Positions 27,588-39,060 are shown, numbered from the stretch's first letter. The stretch is 64,000 nucleotides of DNA from Homarus americanus (GCF_018991925.1 NW_024737068.1:1307239-1371238), one strand, 5' to 3'. Made by a program: numbers and translations. The notes: a model not told the origin generated them from the letters alone.

Positions 27588-27936
27588 GTGAGTTCTTTCT
27601 TCAGGTGTTTGTGCTGATAGTGTCTCTGTGTGTATGTTTATTAGTTCATATTAGAAGATAAAAGGATTAGTGTTGGGAGTTTGTTTGTTTGTCTGTGTTT
27701 GTTTGTATGGTAATTCTGTAACTAACAATGTTTTATTTGTCTTATTTACTTTTTTTTTTTAATCTTATCCACTCCTCCTCCTGTTCTTCTCCTGTTTCTC
27801 TCTTCCTCCTGCTCCCCCTATTACTCCTCCTTCCCCCTTTCTCCTCTTCCCTTTCTCATCTTCCTCTCGTCCTCCTCCCTTTCCTCCTCCTCCTCCTCCT
27901 CCTCCTCCCTCCTCTTCCTCACACCACGACCACCAG

Positions 27937-28159
27937 GAGGCACCAAGCTCCCTCTCAGCAACTCAGGAAGACTCGTGGTGGGTTTCTGGTGGATCTTCGT
28001 CCTGATTGTGGTGACGACATACTCCGGGAACCTAGTGGCTTTCCCCTAACCTTCCCCAAGATCGAGAACGCCGTCAGTAGTCTCGATGACCTACTGAAGG
28101 CGCGGGATTCCATGACCTGGGGTTATGTTGGAGGCACCATCCTCGAAAACTACTTCGAG
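27937..28159 (+). CDS. Ir93a: IR93a exon J: pore end, M3 and start of lobe S2
   Basis: Acceptor GACCACCAG at 27928-27936; donor TTCGAG|GTGAGA at 28160. The exon reads [15 protein letters not shown], then M3 [21 protein letters not shown]. An in-frame TAA follows at 28047. The sense frame resumes one base off at CTA (28046) as [17 protein letters not shown], and ends [24 protein letters not shown] is the IR form of the iGluR SYTANLAAF gate motif. The break is in the CCCC run at 28043-28046 and may be one lost or two extra C. Exon length fits phase 1 to 0 after correction. Confidence 0.8.
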
Positions 28160-28436
28160 GTGAGAAATTGGCTGGTTTGTTGTTGTATGTAAGTCTTTTG
28201 TTGATGTTTGGATGTTGATAGAGACCTGCACTGATGTTTGGATGTTGAGATACATTATATATCTGTGTCTATGTGTGTGTGTGTGTGTGTGTGTCTATGT
28301 GTTCGTTCGTGTGTGTGTGTGAGATAAATATGACAACACGTAATAAACACTGAGTATTACGTCCGTGTGTCTGTCTCTCTTACGTCAGTCAGAGCACCGT
28401 CTCTCTCTATATATTTATAAGGGAGGAATGTATCTT

Positions 28437-29005
28437 AAGGCAGGTAAGGATCTACAGGTGAGGAATACAGGTAAGGCTCTACAGGTGAGGTACTACAGGT
28501 AAGGCTCTACAGGTGAGTTGCTATAGGTAAGGATCTACAGGTGAGGTACTACAGGTAAGGATCTACAGGTGAGGTACTGTGTAAGGCTCTACAGGTGAGG
28601 TACTACAGGTAAGGCTCTACAGGTGAGGTACTACAGGTAAGGCTCTACAGGTGAGCTATAGAAAGATTCACAGGTGAGGTACTACAGGTAAGGATCTACA
28701 GGTGAGGTATCACAGGTAAGGCTCTACAGGTGAGTGTACTACAGGTAAGGCCTCACAGGTGAGTTGCTATAGGTAAGGATCTACAGGTAAGAGTTACGAC
28801 TTTTCTGTGGCTATCTTTATGTTGTTTATAGACGAGATTCTACAGGTAAGGTTCTACAGGTGAGGCGCTAGCAGGTATGTTCTGCAGGTGAGGTTCTACG
28901 GTGAGGTTCACAGGTGAGGTTCTGCAGGTGAGGTTCTACAGGTGAGGTTCTACAGGTGAGGTTCTACAGGTAAGGCTCTACAGGTAAAGTTCTACAGGTG
29001 AGGTG
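28437..29005. repeat. Minisatellite of alternating CAG|GTAAGG and CAG|GTGAGG
   Basis: Units of about 13-15 bp alternate CTCTACAGGTGAGG and TACTACAGGTAAGG. Each unit matches the consensus metazoan 5' splice site (CAG|GTRAG). About 40 copies start 280 bp downstream of the exon J donor. Confidence 0.92.
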
Positions 29006-29111
29006 CTGTAGCCATCCTTGTGTTTATCGACCTTGTATATGTTATCCTCTCTGCCTCGTGTTTCCCGTGACAGCTTCTACCTTAAGCCATCAATTACTGG
29101 ACCATAATGTA

Positions 29112-30262
29112 ACCTTTTGCCTCTCTTTCTTCTTTCTTTCTTTCTTTCTTTTCTTTTACTCTCTCTCCCTTCGTCCCTCTTTATCCATTTCTTCTCCCTT
29201 CCTCCCTCTTTCTCCCTTTCTTCCCTCTTCTCCCTTCCTCCCTCTTTTCTCCCTTTCTTCTCCTTCCTTTTCTCCCTTTCTTCTCCCTTCCTCCTTCTCC
29301 TCCTCTTCCTTTTCTCCCTTCCTCCCTCTTTCTCCCTTTCTTCTCCTTCCTCCCCTTTCTCCCTTCCTCCCTTTTTATCCCTTTCTTCTCCCTTTCCTCC
29401 CTCTTTCTCCCTTCCTCCCTCTTTCTCCCTTCCTCCTTCCTCCTCTTTATCCATTTCTTCTCCTTCCTCCCTCTTTTCTCCCTTTTCTCCCTTCCTCCCT
29501 CTTCTCCCTTTCTTCTCCCTTCCTCCTCTTTCTCCCTTTCTTCTCCCTTCCTCCCTCTTTCTCCATTTCTTCCTTCCTCCCTTATCCCTTTCTTCTCCTT
29601 CCTTTATCCTTTCTTCCTTCCTCCCTCTTTCTCCTCTTTCTCCCTTCCTCCTCTCTTTCTCCTTCTTTCTCCTGTCCTCCCTCTTTCTCCATTTCTCCTC
29701 TCCCTTTTTATCCTTTCTTCTCCCTTCCTCCTCTTTATCCTTTCTTCTCCCTTCCTCCTCTTTCTCCCTTTCTTCCCTTCTCCTCTCTTTATCCTCTTCC
29801 TTTCCTCCTCTTTTCCCTTTCTCCTTCCTCTCTCTTTCTCCCTTTCTTTCTCCCTTCCTCCCTTTCTTTCTCCCTTCCTCCCTCTTTCTCCCTTTCTTTC
29901 CTTCCTCTTCTTTTCTCCCTTTTCCTTCCTCCATTTCTTCTCCCTTCCTCCCTCTTCCTCCATTTCTTCTCCCTTCCTCCCTCTTTATCCCTTTCTTCTC
30001 CCTTCCTCCCTCTTTCTCCCTTTCTTCTCCCTTCCTCCCTCTTTTATCCCTTTCTTCCTTCCTCCCTCTTTCTCCCTTCTTCTCCCTTCCTCCTCTTTTA
30101 TCCTTCTTCTCCTTCCTCCCTCTTTCTCCCTTTCTTCTCCCTTCCTCCTCTTTCTCCCTTTCTTCTCCCTTCCTCCATTTCTTCTCCCTTCCTCCCTCTT
30201 TTCCTCCATTTTTCCTTCCTCCCTTTTTCTCCCTTTTCTTCTCCCTTCCTCCCTCTTTCTCG
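29112..30262 (+). repeat. 1.15-kb homopyrimidine tract (CTTCC/CTCCC-rich)
   Basis: Nearly uninterrupted C/T on the plus strand, built of TTCTCCCTTCCTCCCTCTTT-like units with occasional A (TTTATCC, CCATTTC). The very long Ser/Pro/Leu/Phe frame (plus) and Glu/Lys/Arg frame (minus) are artefacts of this composition. Confidence 0.95.
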
Positions 30263-30537
30263 GCCTCTCGTCCGAAGTCATAACAAGGCTCGAACTCACT
30301 TTCAAGGTATCAGAAATCACCATCACTTGTTGCCACTCGTCGATTTCAATTGATTACGACGACAAACTACACTAACACCAGTCTATAACGAGGATATATG
30401 AGCGTAATTTACATCGACATCTCCACTAGGCAACCTGGATATAAGACTCAGCCTGTCACACCTCATAAATTTCACATGTAAATAAATCCGGTTCATGAAA
30501 CAGTGATCACTATTACACAGGCAATCGTATTTTTTTC

Positions 30538-30960
<423 letters not shown>

Positions 30961-31032
30961 TCATGAAACTTTGATTTATTTTTATTTACATACTTGACAA
31001 AACTACATTCTTCTTGCAGCATTCCCCCCCAC

Positions 31033-32395
31033 CCCTCGCCACCTGTCACCACCTGTCTGACATCTCCCTCACCACCTGTCTCTATCCTCCTCACCACCTG
31101 TCACCACCTGTCTGACATCTCTCCCCTCACCACCTGTCTGACATCTCTCCCCCTCACCACCTGTCTGACATCTCTCCCCTCACCACCACTGTCTGACATC
31201 TCCCTCACCACCTGTCTGTCTCCCTACCTTGTCTCTATCCCTCCTCACCACCTGTCACCACCTGTCTGACATCTCTCCCCTCACCACTTGTCTCTATCCC
31301 TCCCCTCACCACCTGTCACCACCTGTCTGACATCTCTCCCTCACCACTTGTCTCTATCCTCCCCTCACCACCTGTCACCACCTGTCTGACATCTCCCTCA
31401 CCACATGTCTCTATCCTCCCCTCACCACCTGTCACCACCTGTCTGTCATCTCTCCCTCACCACCTGTCTCTATCCCTCCCCTCACCACCTGTCACCACCT
31501 GTCTGACATCTTCCCCTCACCACTTGTCTCTATCCCTCCCTCACCACCTGTCACCACCTGTCTGACATCTCCCTCTCACCACCTGTCTCTATCCCTCCCC
31601 TCACCACCTGTCACCACCTGTCTGACATCTCCCCCACCACTTGTCTCTATCCCTCGCCCTCACCACCTGTCACCACCATCTGACATCTCTCCCCTCACCA
31701 CCTGTCTCTATCCCTCCCCTCACCACCTGTCACCACCTGTCTGACATCTCTCCCCTCACCACCTGTCTCTATCCTCCCCTCACCACCTGTCACCACCTGT
31801 CTGACATCTCTCCCTCACCACTTGTCTCTATCCCTCCCCTCACCTATCACCACCTGTCTGACATCTCTCCCCTCACCACCTGTCTCCTATCCCTCCCTCA
31901 CCACCTGTCACCACCTGTCTGACATCTCTCCCTCACCACTTGTCTCTATCCCTCCTCTCACCACCTGTCACCACCTGTCTGACATTTCTCTCCCTCACCA
32001 CCTGTCTCTACTCTCTCCTTGACCATCTGTCTCTACTTTCTCCCTCACCATCTGTCTCTCACTCTCCCTTCACCACCTGTCTCTCACTCTCTCCCTCACC
32101 ATCTGTCTCTCACTCTCCTTCACCACCTGTCTCTCACTCTCCTTCACCATCTGTCTCTCACTCTCTCCCTTCACCATCTGTCTCACTCTCTCCCTCACCA
32201 TCTGTCTCTCTCTCTCTCCCTCACCATCTGTCTCTCACTCTCCTTCACCATCTGTCTCTCACTCTCCCTCACCATCTGTCTCTACTCTCTCTCACCACCT
32301 GTCTGACATCTCTCTCCCTCACCATCTGTCTCTCACCTCTCCTTCACCATCTGTCTCTCACTCTCTCCTTCACCATCTGTCTCTCATCTCTCACA
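31033..32395. repeat. Minisatellite with CTCACCACCTGTC units, about 1.4 kb
   Basis: Higher-order repeat: TCACCACCTGTCTCTATCCC, CTCACCACCTGTCACC and ACCTGTCTGACATCTCTCC alternate (about 58-60 bp) up to 31990. It then collapses to a simpler CCATCTGTCTCTCACTCTCC array of about 25 bp. Confidence 0.92.
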
Positions 32396-32537
32396 TAGAA
32401 GCGCAATAGAGATGTAAAGAGACCAGACTTCCTACCTTACTCTACCTGTACCTGTTGGAGTAATATCTCACCTGGAGTTATAGATCAAATGTGGCTCAAG
32501 GACCAGTGTTGTTAGGTAGTCTGTGTGTGGTGGTTAT

Positions 32538-32690
32538 ACTCGTGTCGATAGGTGGCAGGTGTCGATAGGAAGGTGTCGATAGGTGGCAGGTGTGATATGT
32601 GGTGTCGATGGAGGTGTCGATAGTGCAGGTGTCGATAGGTGGCAGGTGTCGATATGTGTCAGGTGTCGAGGTAGGTGTCACATACACACT
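32538..32690. repeat. Short tandem repeat GGTGTCGATAGGTGGCA
   Basis: About nine imperfect units of 16-18 bp. Confidence 0.85.
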
Positions 32691-32787
32691 TACGTAATCC
32701 AATACCTTTATTAATTAAGAAGATGGTGGCAATTTGTAAATAATATGACTTTGTTATATCCATAATAAATCACGTGAGGCTTTATTG

Positions 32788-32790
<3 letters not shown>

Positions 32791-32850
<60 letters not shown>

Positions 32851-32888
32851 TGTGTGTGTGTGTGTATGTGTGTGTGTGTGTGTGTGTG
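32791..32888. repeat. (GT)n microsatellite
   Basis: About 100 bp of GT with two TATG interruptions. Confidence 0.92.
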
Positions 32889-32961
32889 AAGACTCCACCG
32901 ATGACAAGTTTAAAATCCCAAAACCTAAGTGACAAATACTACACGTAATGACAAGGAGGGC

Positions 32962-33620
32962 CACCCAACCTAACCAGACCTAACCCAACCCAACCTAACC
33001 TAACATAACCTACCCTAACCTAACCTAACCAGACCTAACCCAACCCAACCTAACCAGACCTAACCTAACCCAACCTAACCTAACATAACCTACCTAACCT
33101 AACCTAACCAGACCTAACCCAACCCAACCTAACCAGACCTAACCTAACCTAACCTAACCTAACATAACCTACCCTAACCTAACCTAACCAGACCTAACTC
33201 CAACCCAACCTAACCAGACCTAACCTAACCTAACCTACCCTAACATAACCTACCCTAACCTAACATAACTCACCCTAACCTAACCTAACCTAACCAGACC
33301 TAACTCCAACCCAACCTAACAGACCTAACCTAACCTAACCTAACCTAACATAACCTACCCTAACCTAACCTAACCAGACCTAACCCAACCCAACCTAACC
33401 AGACCTAACCTAACCTAACCTAACCTAACATAACCTACCCTAACCTAACCTAACCAGACCTAACCACAACCTAACCAGACCAACCTAACCTAACCTAACC
33501 TAACATAACCTACCTAACCTAACATAACCTACCTAACCTAACCCAACCTAACCAGACCTAACCCAACCTAACCAGACCTAACCTCACCCAACCTAACCTA
33601 ACATAACTCACCCTAACAGA
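32962..33620. repeat. Degenerate interstitial telomere-like (CCTAA)n array
   Basis: About 0.65 kb dominated by CCTAA, the complement of the arthropod telomere repeat TTAGG. Variant pentamers CCAGA, CCCAA, CATAA and CCTAC recur in a fixed order, giving a higher-order repeat of about 110-120 bp. It is intronic between exons J and K. Confidence 0.92.
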
Positions 33621-33724
33621 TAATGACAAGCGGAGGGGGGGGAGGAGGCACTTAACAGGTCGTCCGAAGGTTGTTAAGTGTGCATAACGGAGTAACAACA
33701 CGAGTTATCATCATATAATCTACA

Positions 33725-34065
33725 TAACTTTGCTCTACTTTACTTTACGTTACTTTACTTTTCTTTACTTTATGTTATTCTGCTCTACTCTACTTTTTAC
33801 CCTATTCTATTTTTCCTTCACTACACTACTTTACTTTAATCTCTACTTTACTCTACCTTTTTCTACTCTATTCTACTTTACTGCTTCACTTTATTCTACT
33901 ACTTTACTTTAACTTCTTCTATTCTACTTTACTGCTTCACTTTATTCTTCTACTTTACTTTATTCTCTACTTTATTCTACTATTTTACTTTACTTTATTC
34001 TACTACTTTACTTTATTCTACTTTACTCTACTATCTACTCTACTCTGGTCTACTGTATTTCATCG
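33725..34065. repeat. TTTACTTTATTCTAC-rich tract
   Basis: Low-complexity T/A/C sequence of TACTT and TTCTA blocks without exact periodicity. Confidence 0.8.
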
Positions 34066-34194
34066 TAGGAAGTGAAAGTTTACCTCAGTGTTGTAGAAAG
34101 TAGTTTAGGTAATGTCGTAAAAGTCATTAAGTGTGTGTATTCATTATTATTCATTTCTCTTCTAAATTTCAGTTGTAATTTATGAGAGAGAGAA

Positions 34195-34290
34195 AGAGAC
34201 AGACAGACAGACAGACCGATAGATATAGACCGTGCGTGACAGACAGACAGACCGATAGATATAGACCGTGCGTGACAGACAGACAGACAA
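34195..34290. repeat. About 46-bp direct duplication with GACA repeats
   Basis: The block GACAGACAGACAGACCGATA...GACCGTGCGT occurs twice in tandem. Confidence 0.85.
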
Positions 34291-34324
34291 GACACACTAA
34301 TCTACAAACATAAGGTCACGTCTC

Positions 34325-34462
34325 TGCAGCGTCCTCTCGTTACCATGACAACCCCCACTAGCCCCGCCCCCTCCAGCGTCCTCTCGTTACCATGACAACC
34401 CCCACTAGCCCCGCCCCCTCCAGCGTCATCTCGTTACCATGACAACCCTCATTAGTCCCGCC
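34325..34462 (+). promoter_or_regulatory. Three 47-bp repeats, each with an RFX X-box and GC box
   Basis: GTTACCATGACAAC occurs at 34339-34352, 34386-34399 and 34433-34446. It fits the X-box consensus RYYNYYATRRNRAC at every position. Each copy is followed about 10 bp later by CCCCGCCCC(C), or TCCCGCCCT in the third. The motif match is seen; regulatory function is inferred. It lies in the intron between exons J and K. Confidence 0.45.
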
Positions 34463-34934
34463 CTCTCCTCCAAAAAATAAATAAATAAAATAAAAACCCC
34501 TTTACTTAATAATTATCTACATCTATAATAACAATATATATCATAAAAAATAAATAAATAAAATAACAATGCAAATTATGGTTACATTAATAAGATTATT
34601 TTGTGAGCTATTAAATACAATGATGTGGATAAATTTTAGGTTGAAACAGCAAAATGGTATTCTGAACATACGTGGGAGAATTAGGTAAACATTGTCTCTC
34701 TGTCTGTGTGTGTGTGTGGGTGTGTGTGTGGGTGTGTATGTGTGTGTGTTATGTATATGTGTGAGTGTTTCATCCGGTTGTCTGGCAGATGGAAGGTCAG
34801 GCTGGCAGATGGCACGCAAGAGAACAGTGAAATGGCAGCATCATTTATTCAGAGAATTAGAAAAGGTCGGCGCTCTCATGGTGATCAAGGGGAAGTTTGA
34901 GTCTTACGTGACCTTTTGGCATCGCGTTGTCTGC

Positions 34935-35605
34935 CATGGTAGTTGGTGTAGGTCTGCCATGGTAGATTGGTAGGTCTGCCGTGGTAGGTGGTGTAGGTCT
35001 GCCGTGGTAGGTGGTGTAGGTCTGCCGTGGTAGGTGATGTAGGTCTGCCGTGGTAGGTGGTGTAGGTCTGCCGTGGTAGGTGGTGTAGGTCTGCCGTGGT
35101 AGGTGGTGTAGGTCTGCCGTGGTGGGTGGTGTAGGTCTGCCGTGGTAGGTGGTGTGGGTCTGCCGTGGTTGGTGGTGTGGGTCTGCAAGTGGTAGGTGTG
35201 TAGGTCTGCCGTGGTAGGTGGTGTGGGTCTGCCGTGTGGGTGATGTGGGTCTGCCGTGTTTGGGTGGTGTGGAGTCTGCCAATGTTGGGTGATGTGGGTC
35301 TGCCGTGGTGGGTGGTGTACTGGGTCTGCCCGTGGTAGGTGGTGTGGGTCTGCCGTGGTGGGTGGTGTGGGTCTGCCTGCGTGGTGGTGGTGTGGGTCTG
35401 CCGTGGTGGGTGGTGTGGGTCTGCCGTGGTAGGTGGTGTGGGTCTGCCGTGGTGGTGTAGGTCTGCCGTGGTAGGTGATGTAGGTCTGCCGTGGTAGGTG
35501 GTGTAGGTCTGCCATGGTAGGTGGTGTAGGTCTGCCGTGGTAGGTGATGTAGGTCTGCCGTGGTAGGTGGTGTAGGTCTGCCGTGGTAGGTGATGTAGGT
35601 CTGCC
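34935..35605. repeat. 23-bp minisatellite GGTCTGCCGTGGTAGGTGGT
   Basis: About 29 tandem units with G/A variants (GGTGGTGTAG, GGTGATGTAG, GGTGGTGTGG). Confidence 0.95.
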
Positions 35606-35667
35606 ATTTGTATACTTGGCAGACTCTAAATCAACTTGTCTTCCCTGTTTATATATTTACATGTGTC

Positions 35668-35669
<2 letters not shown>

Positions 35670-35739
<70 letters not shown>

Positions 35740-35836
35740 TTTCTTCTATATATATTGTCTGTCTATCTATACCTCTATATCCCGTTGATATTGTTTAGTA
35801 TGGACGTTTATCGTGAATATCATAATCATGGTATAG

Positions 35837-35898
<62 letters not shown>
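35670..35898. repeat. (TA)n and (CT)n microsatellites
   Basis: (TA)n is about 70 bp (35670-35738). (CT)n is about 58 bp (35841-35898) and serves as the pyrimidine-rich region 30 bp before the exon K acceptor. Confidence 0.93.
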
Positions 35899-35903
<5 letters not shown>

Positions 35904-35930
35904 CCCTCACCACCCATCATCTTCCTGTAG

Positions 35931-36112
35931 GAGGCGGCGCAGAAGTTCGGTGAGATCGGGAAATACGCCGAGAAACACGACGGCAAGAAGCGACCAGACT
36001 TATACGATCGTGTCCGTAGTACCGACCACGCCTTCCTTGAGTGGAAGACCAACCTCTTGTTTACGATGAGAGATGAGTTCCGGGCTACCAACACCTGTGA
36101 TTTCTCTCTAGA
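35931..36112 (+). CDS. Ir93a: IR93a exon K: ligand-binding lobe S2
   Basis: Acceptor TCTTCCTGTAG at 35920-35930; likely donor TCTAGA|GTGAGT at 36113. The exon is 182 nt without internal break. It reads EAAQKFGEIGKYAEKHDG, then RVRSTDHAFLEWKTNLLF and FRATNTCDFSL. AFLE matches the iGluR YAFL-E segment whose acidic residue contacts the amino group of glutamate. The Cys of NTCDF fits the S2 disulphide. Joining this donor to the next exon leaves one extra or two missing bases. Confidence 0.82.
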
Positions 36113-36113
36113 G

Positions 36114-36450
36114 TGAGTCAGAGGCAGATGCAGAGTGTTAGAAGAGAGAGAGGAAAAAGGGGGCAGTCTGCAGAATGTTAGAAGAGAGAGAGAGAGAGGA
36201 AGGAGATGCAGGTGTTAGAAGAGAGAGAGAGAGAGAGAATGGGGGCAGATGCAGGTGTTAGAAGAGAGAGAAGGGGGGGGCAGATGGAGTGTTAGAAAGA
36301 GGAATGGGGGGCAGATGCAGGTGTTAGAAGAGAGGAAGGGGGGCAGATCTGGTGTTAGAAGAGAGAGAGAAGGGGGCAGATGCAGGAGTGTTAGAAGAGA
36401 GAGAGAGGAAGGGGGCAGATGCAGGTGTTAGAAGAGAGAGAGAGATATAT
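36114..36450. repeat. About 37-bp minisatellite GGCAGATGCAGGTGTTAGAA + (GA)n
   Basis: Eight to nine units start within a few bases of the exon K donor. The GA stretch varies in length. Confidence 0.9.
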
Positions 36451-36734
36451 AGAGAGACGGTTTGTTGAGTTAGAAAGAGGTGGGTGAGGTGTGGTGGGGG
36501 AAGGTAGGTGGTAGGGCTTGATGATCCTAAGCTTAGAGTATAATACCTATAAGCTTAAGATTAACGTCACCACCCAGAAAGCTTAGTCGTATATCTGTCT
36601 AATTTAATCCTATAGTCAAGCTTAAACAATAAATAACATCTAGATACAGCTTGAAACCCTATAATTATCGTGAAACCCGGATTTACTGTTATTTTGGAGT
36701 CACAGTATGGTGATTCTTGTCTCGGTGTAATCCA

Positions 36735-38295
36735 GTAGAGGTGAGTGTGAGGTGTCGTGAGAGCATAACAGTGTGGTGACCCTGGTGGAGGTCAGTGTGA
36801 GGTGTCGTGAGAGCATAACAGTGTGGTGACCCTGGTGGAGGTCAGTGTGAGGTGTCGTGAGAGCATAACAGTGTGGTGACCCTGGTGGAGGTCAGTGTGA
36901 GGTGTCGTGAGAGCATAACAGTGTGGTGACCCCAGGAGGTGAGTGTGAAGTGTCGTGGAGAGCATAACAGTGTGGTGACTGAATCGGCTGCTTGTCCAAT
37001 TAACCAGTCCGTTCACATATATTTATATTTGGGTTTTAAGTAACGAAACCCAAACGGTAGTTCCTTTGTTTTATTATAAAAGGTTGTATATATAATTCCT
37101 GAGTGTTGATCAACCGTAAGTCCCACTGTCTAGGAGTGAATGAGAAGGGGACGGCGTTTATGTATAATAAACGTTAGGTCACGTCCTTACGATATGAGTT
37201 GAGGTGAGCTACTGAAGCTTAAGGGCATCGCAGTGCGTGCTTACAGAAATGCTGAGCTATGGGTCTCGCCCTCTTGGGTGAGTTGCCTGCTCACGTGTCC
37301 ATCTCATGTCTTACTCATAGACAGTGGAAAGTTACGGGGTGGTGAATCTGAATATAATATCAGATGTATTGACCCATTTATATAATACGTTCTGTTGATG
37401 AGACAGGGGCCTATTACATTGACCCTGGTGGAGGTGAGAGTGTGAGGGTGTCGTGAGAGCATAACAGTGTGGTGACCACAGGTGGAGGTCAGTGTGGGGT
37501 GTCAAGGAGCATAACAGTGTGGTGACCCTGAGGTGGAGGTGAGTGCAGAAGTGTCGTGAGGGGCATAACAGTGTGGTGACCCTGGTGGAGGTGAGTGTGA
37601 GGTGTCGTGAGAGCATAACAGTGTGGTGACCCTGGTGGAGGTCGGTGTGAGGTGTCGTGAGAGCATAACGGTTTGGTGACCTGGTGGGTGAGGTGTCAGG
37701 TGTCGTGAGAGCATAACAGTGTAGGTGACCCTGGTGGAGGTGAGTGTGAGTGTGTCGTGGGGAGCATAAAGGGTGGTATTGGTGACCCTGGTGGAGTCAG
37801 TATGAGGTGTCGTGAGAGCATAACAGTGTGGTGACCCTGGTGGAGGTGAGTGTGAGGTGTCGTGAGAGCATAACAGTGTGGTGACCCTGGTGGAGGTCAG
37901 TGTGAAATTCAATAAATGAGGCATAACAGTGTGGTGACCCTGGTGGAGGTGAGTGTGAGGTGTCGTGAGGCATAACAGTGTGGTGACCCTGGTGGAGGTC
38001 AGTGTGAGGTGTCGTGAGAGCATAACAGTGTGGTGACCCTGGTGGAGGTCAGTGTGAGGTGTCGTGAGAGCATAACAGTGTGGTGACCCTGGTGGAGGTC
38101 AGTGTGAGGTGTCGTGAGAGCATAACAGTGTGGTGACCCTGGTGGAGGTGAGTGTGAGGTGTCGTGAGAGCATAACAGTGTGGTGACCCTGGTGGAGGTG
38201 AGTGTGAGGTGTCGTGAGAGCATAACAGTGTGGTGACCTTGGTGGAGGTGAGTGTGAGGTGTCGTGAGAGCATAACAGTGTGGTGACCCTGATGT
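36735..38295. repeat. 52-bp minisatellite in two blocks
   Basis: The unit contains GTGTCGTGAGAGCATAACAG and TGTGGTGACCCTGGTGGAGG. Block one (about 36735-36985) has 5 copies and block two (about 37421-38295) about 17. They are separated by 430 bp of non-repeated DNA. The second block ends 10-15 bp before the exon L acceptor. Confidence 0.95.
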
Positions 38296-38307
38296 GATCT
38301 TCCACAG

Positions 38308-38386
38308 GTCGGGAAGAATTCTACCACGAGAACGTAGCGCTGGCAGTACCCCAAGACAGCCCTTACGTCGACAAGTTTAACGTAGA
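38308..38386 (+). CDS. Ir93a: IR93a exon L: lobe S2, late part
   Basis: Acceptor CTTCCACAG at 38299-38307; donor GTAGA|GTAAGT at 38387. The 79-nt exon reads REEFYHENVALAVPQDSPY then VDKFNV. The SPY.DKFN block is the conserved S2 segment before the last helix of the ligand domain. It starts with two spare bases, so the junction with exon K is out of phase by one, probably an inserted A at 36112 or lost G residues near 38311-38313. It leaves in phase 2 and joins the next exon correctly. Confidence 0.8.
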
Positions 38387-38620
38387 GTAAGTGTTTGTTT
38401 ACGTTTTTTTGTCTCTTACGTCATTTATCATACTCGACGTAGACGATGATTACATTCGTAGAATCATCGTCCATGTCTTCTTAATTATCATTCTTTCATT
38501 ATCTGATCTAATAACTCAATTTGACAACTTTTTGTTAGTCCATACTTGGTAGTCCATCTCGATTACTCCCTTTCACTCAACCTCTACCTCTCAACCTCTC
38601 CCCAACCTCTCAACCTCAAG

Positions 38621-38778
38621 GCTTAAGAAGATGCAGCTCGGTGGGTTGATTCAGAAGTGGAAGCAGGACTATTGGCCCAGGAAGAACAAATGCTCCTCCA
38701 CGGCCTATGGCGGAGGAGACGCGACCAGGACCGTCTCCCTATCTGATATGCAAGGCTCCTTCTTCCTCCTCTTCCTCG
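38621..38778 (+). CDS. Ir93a: IR93a exon M: end of S2 and start of M4
   Basis: Acceptor CAACCTCAAG at 38611-38620; donor TTCCTCG|GTGAGT at 38779. The exon is 158 nt without breaks, phase 2 to 1. It reads ELKKMQLGGLIQKWKQDYW, then KNKCSSTAYGGG, and ends VSLSDMQGSFFLLFLG. The amphipathic LKKMQ.GGLIQKWK helix, the S2 Cys and the SDMQGSFFLL start of M4 are standard for the C-terminal part of IR/iGluR subunits. Confidence 0.85.
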
Positions 38779-38930
38779 GTGAGTCGTCCAGTTCCTCTCT
38801 TTGTCACTTGATCAGTCATGTGTGTGTGTGTGTGTAGAAGAAATAGATGTAAGACAGATATGAATATTTTTCCATGAATGAGACGGAAGAGTTCTTGGTG
38901 ATTACTGTTGTGTTGTGGCGTATGAGACAC

Positions 38931-38985
38931 ACACACACCCACACACACACACACACACACACCAACACACACAACACACACCAAC

Positions 38986-39060
<75 letters not shown>
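38931..39060. repeat. (CA)n microsatellite
   Basis: About 130 bp of CA with AACAC interruptions, intronic before the last exon. Confidence 0.93.

Noticed and set aside
28998..30353. 451-residue Ser/Pro/Phe/Leu-rich frame and complementary Glu/Lys/Arg-rich frames
   Set aside because: They are produced by the homopyrimidine tract; no domain, no splice support, and the bias is symmetrical on both strands.
34857..35607. 240-residue HHLPRQTYTTYHGRPT frame on the minus strand
   Set aside because: The 23-bp unit is not a multiple of three, so the peptide cycles through all three frames of one repeat; no gene signals.
36792..38354. Minus-strand HTVMLSRHLTLTSTRVTTLL frames
   Set aside because: They are translations of the 52-bp minisatellite.
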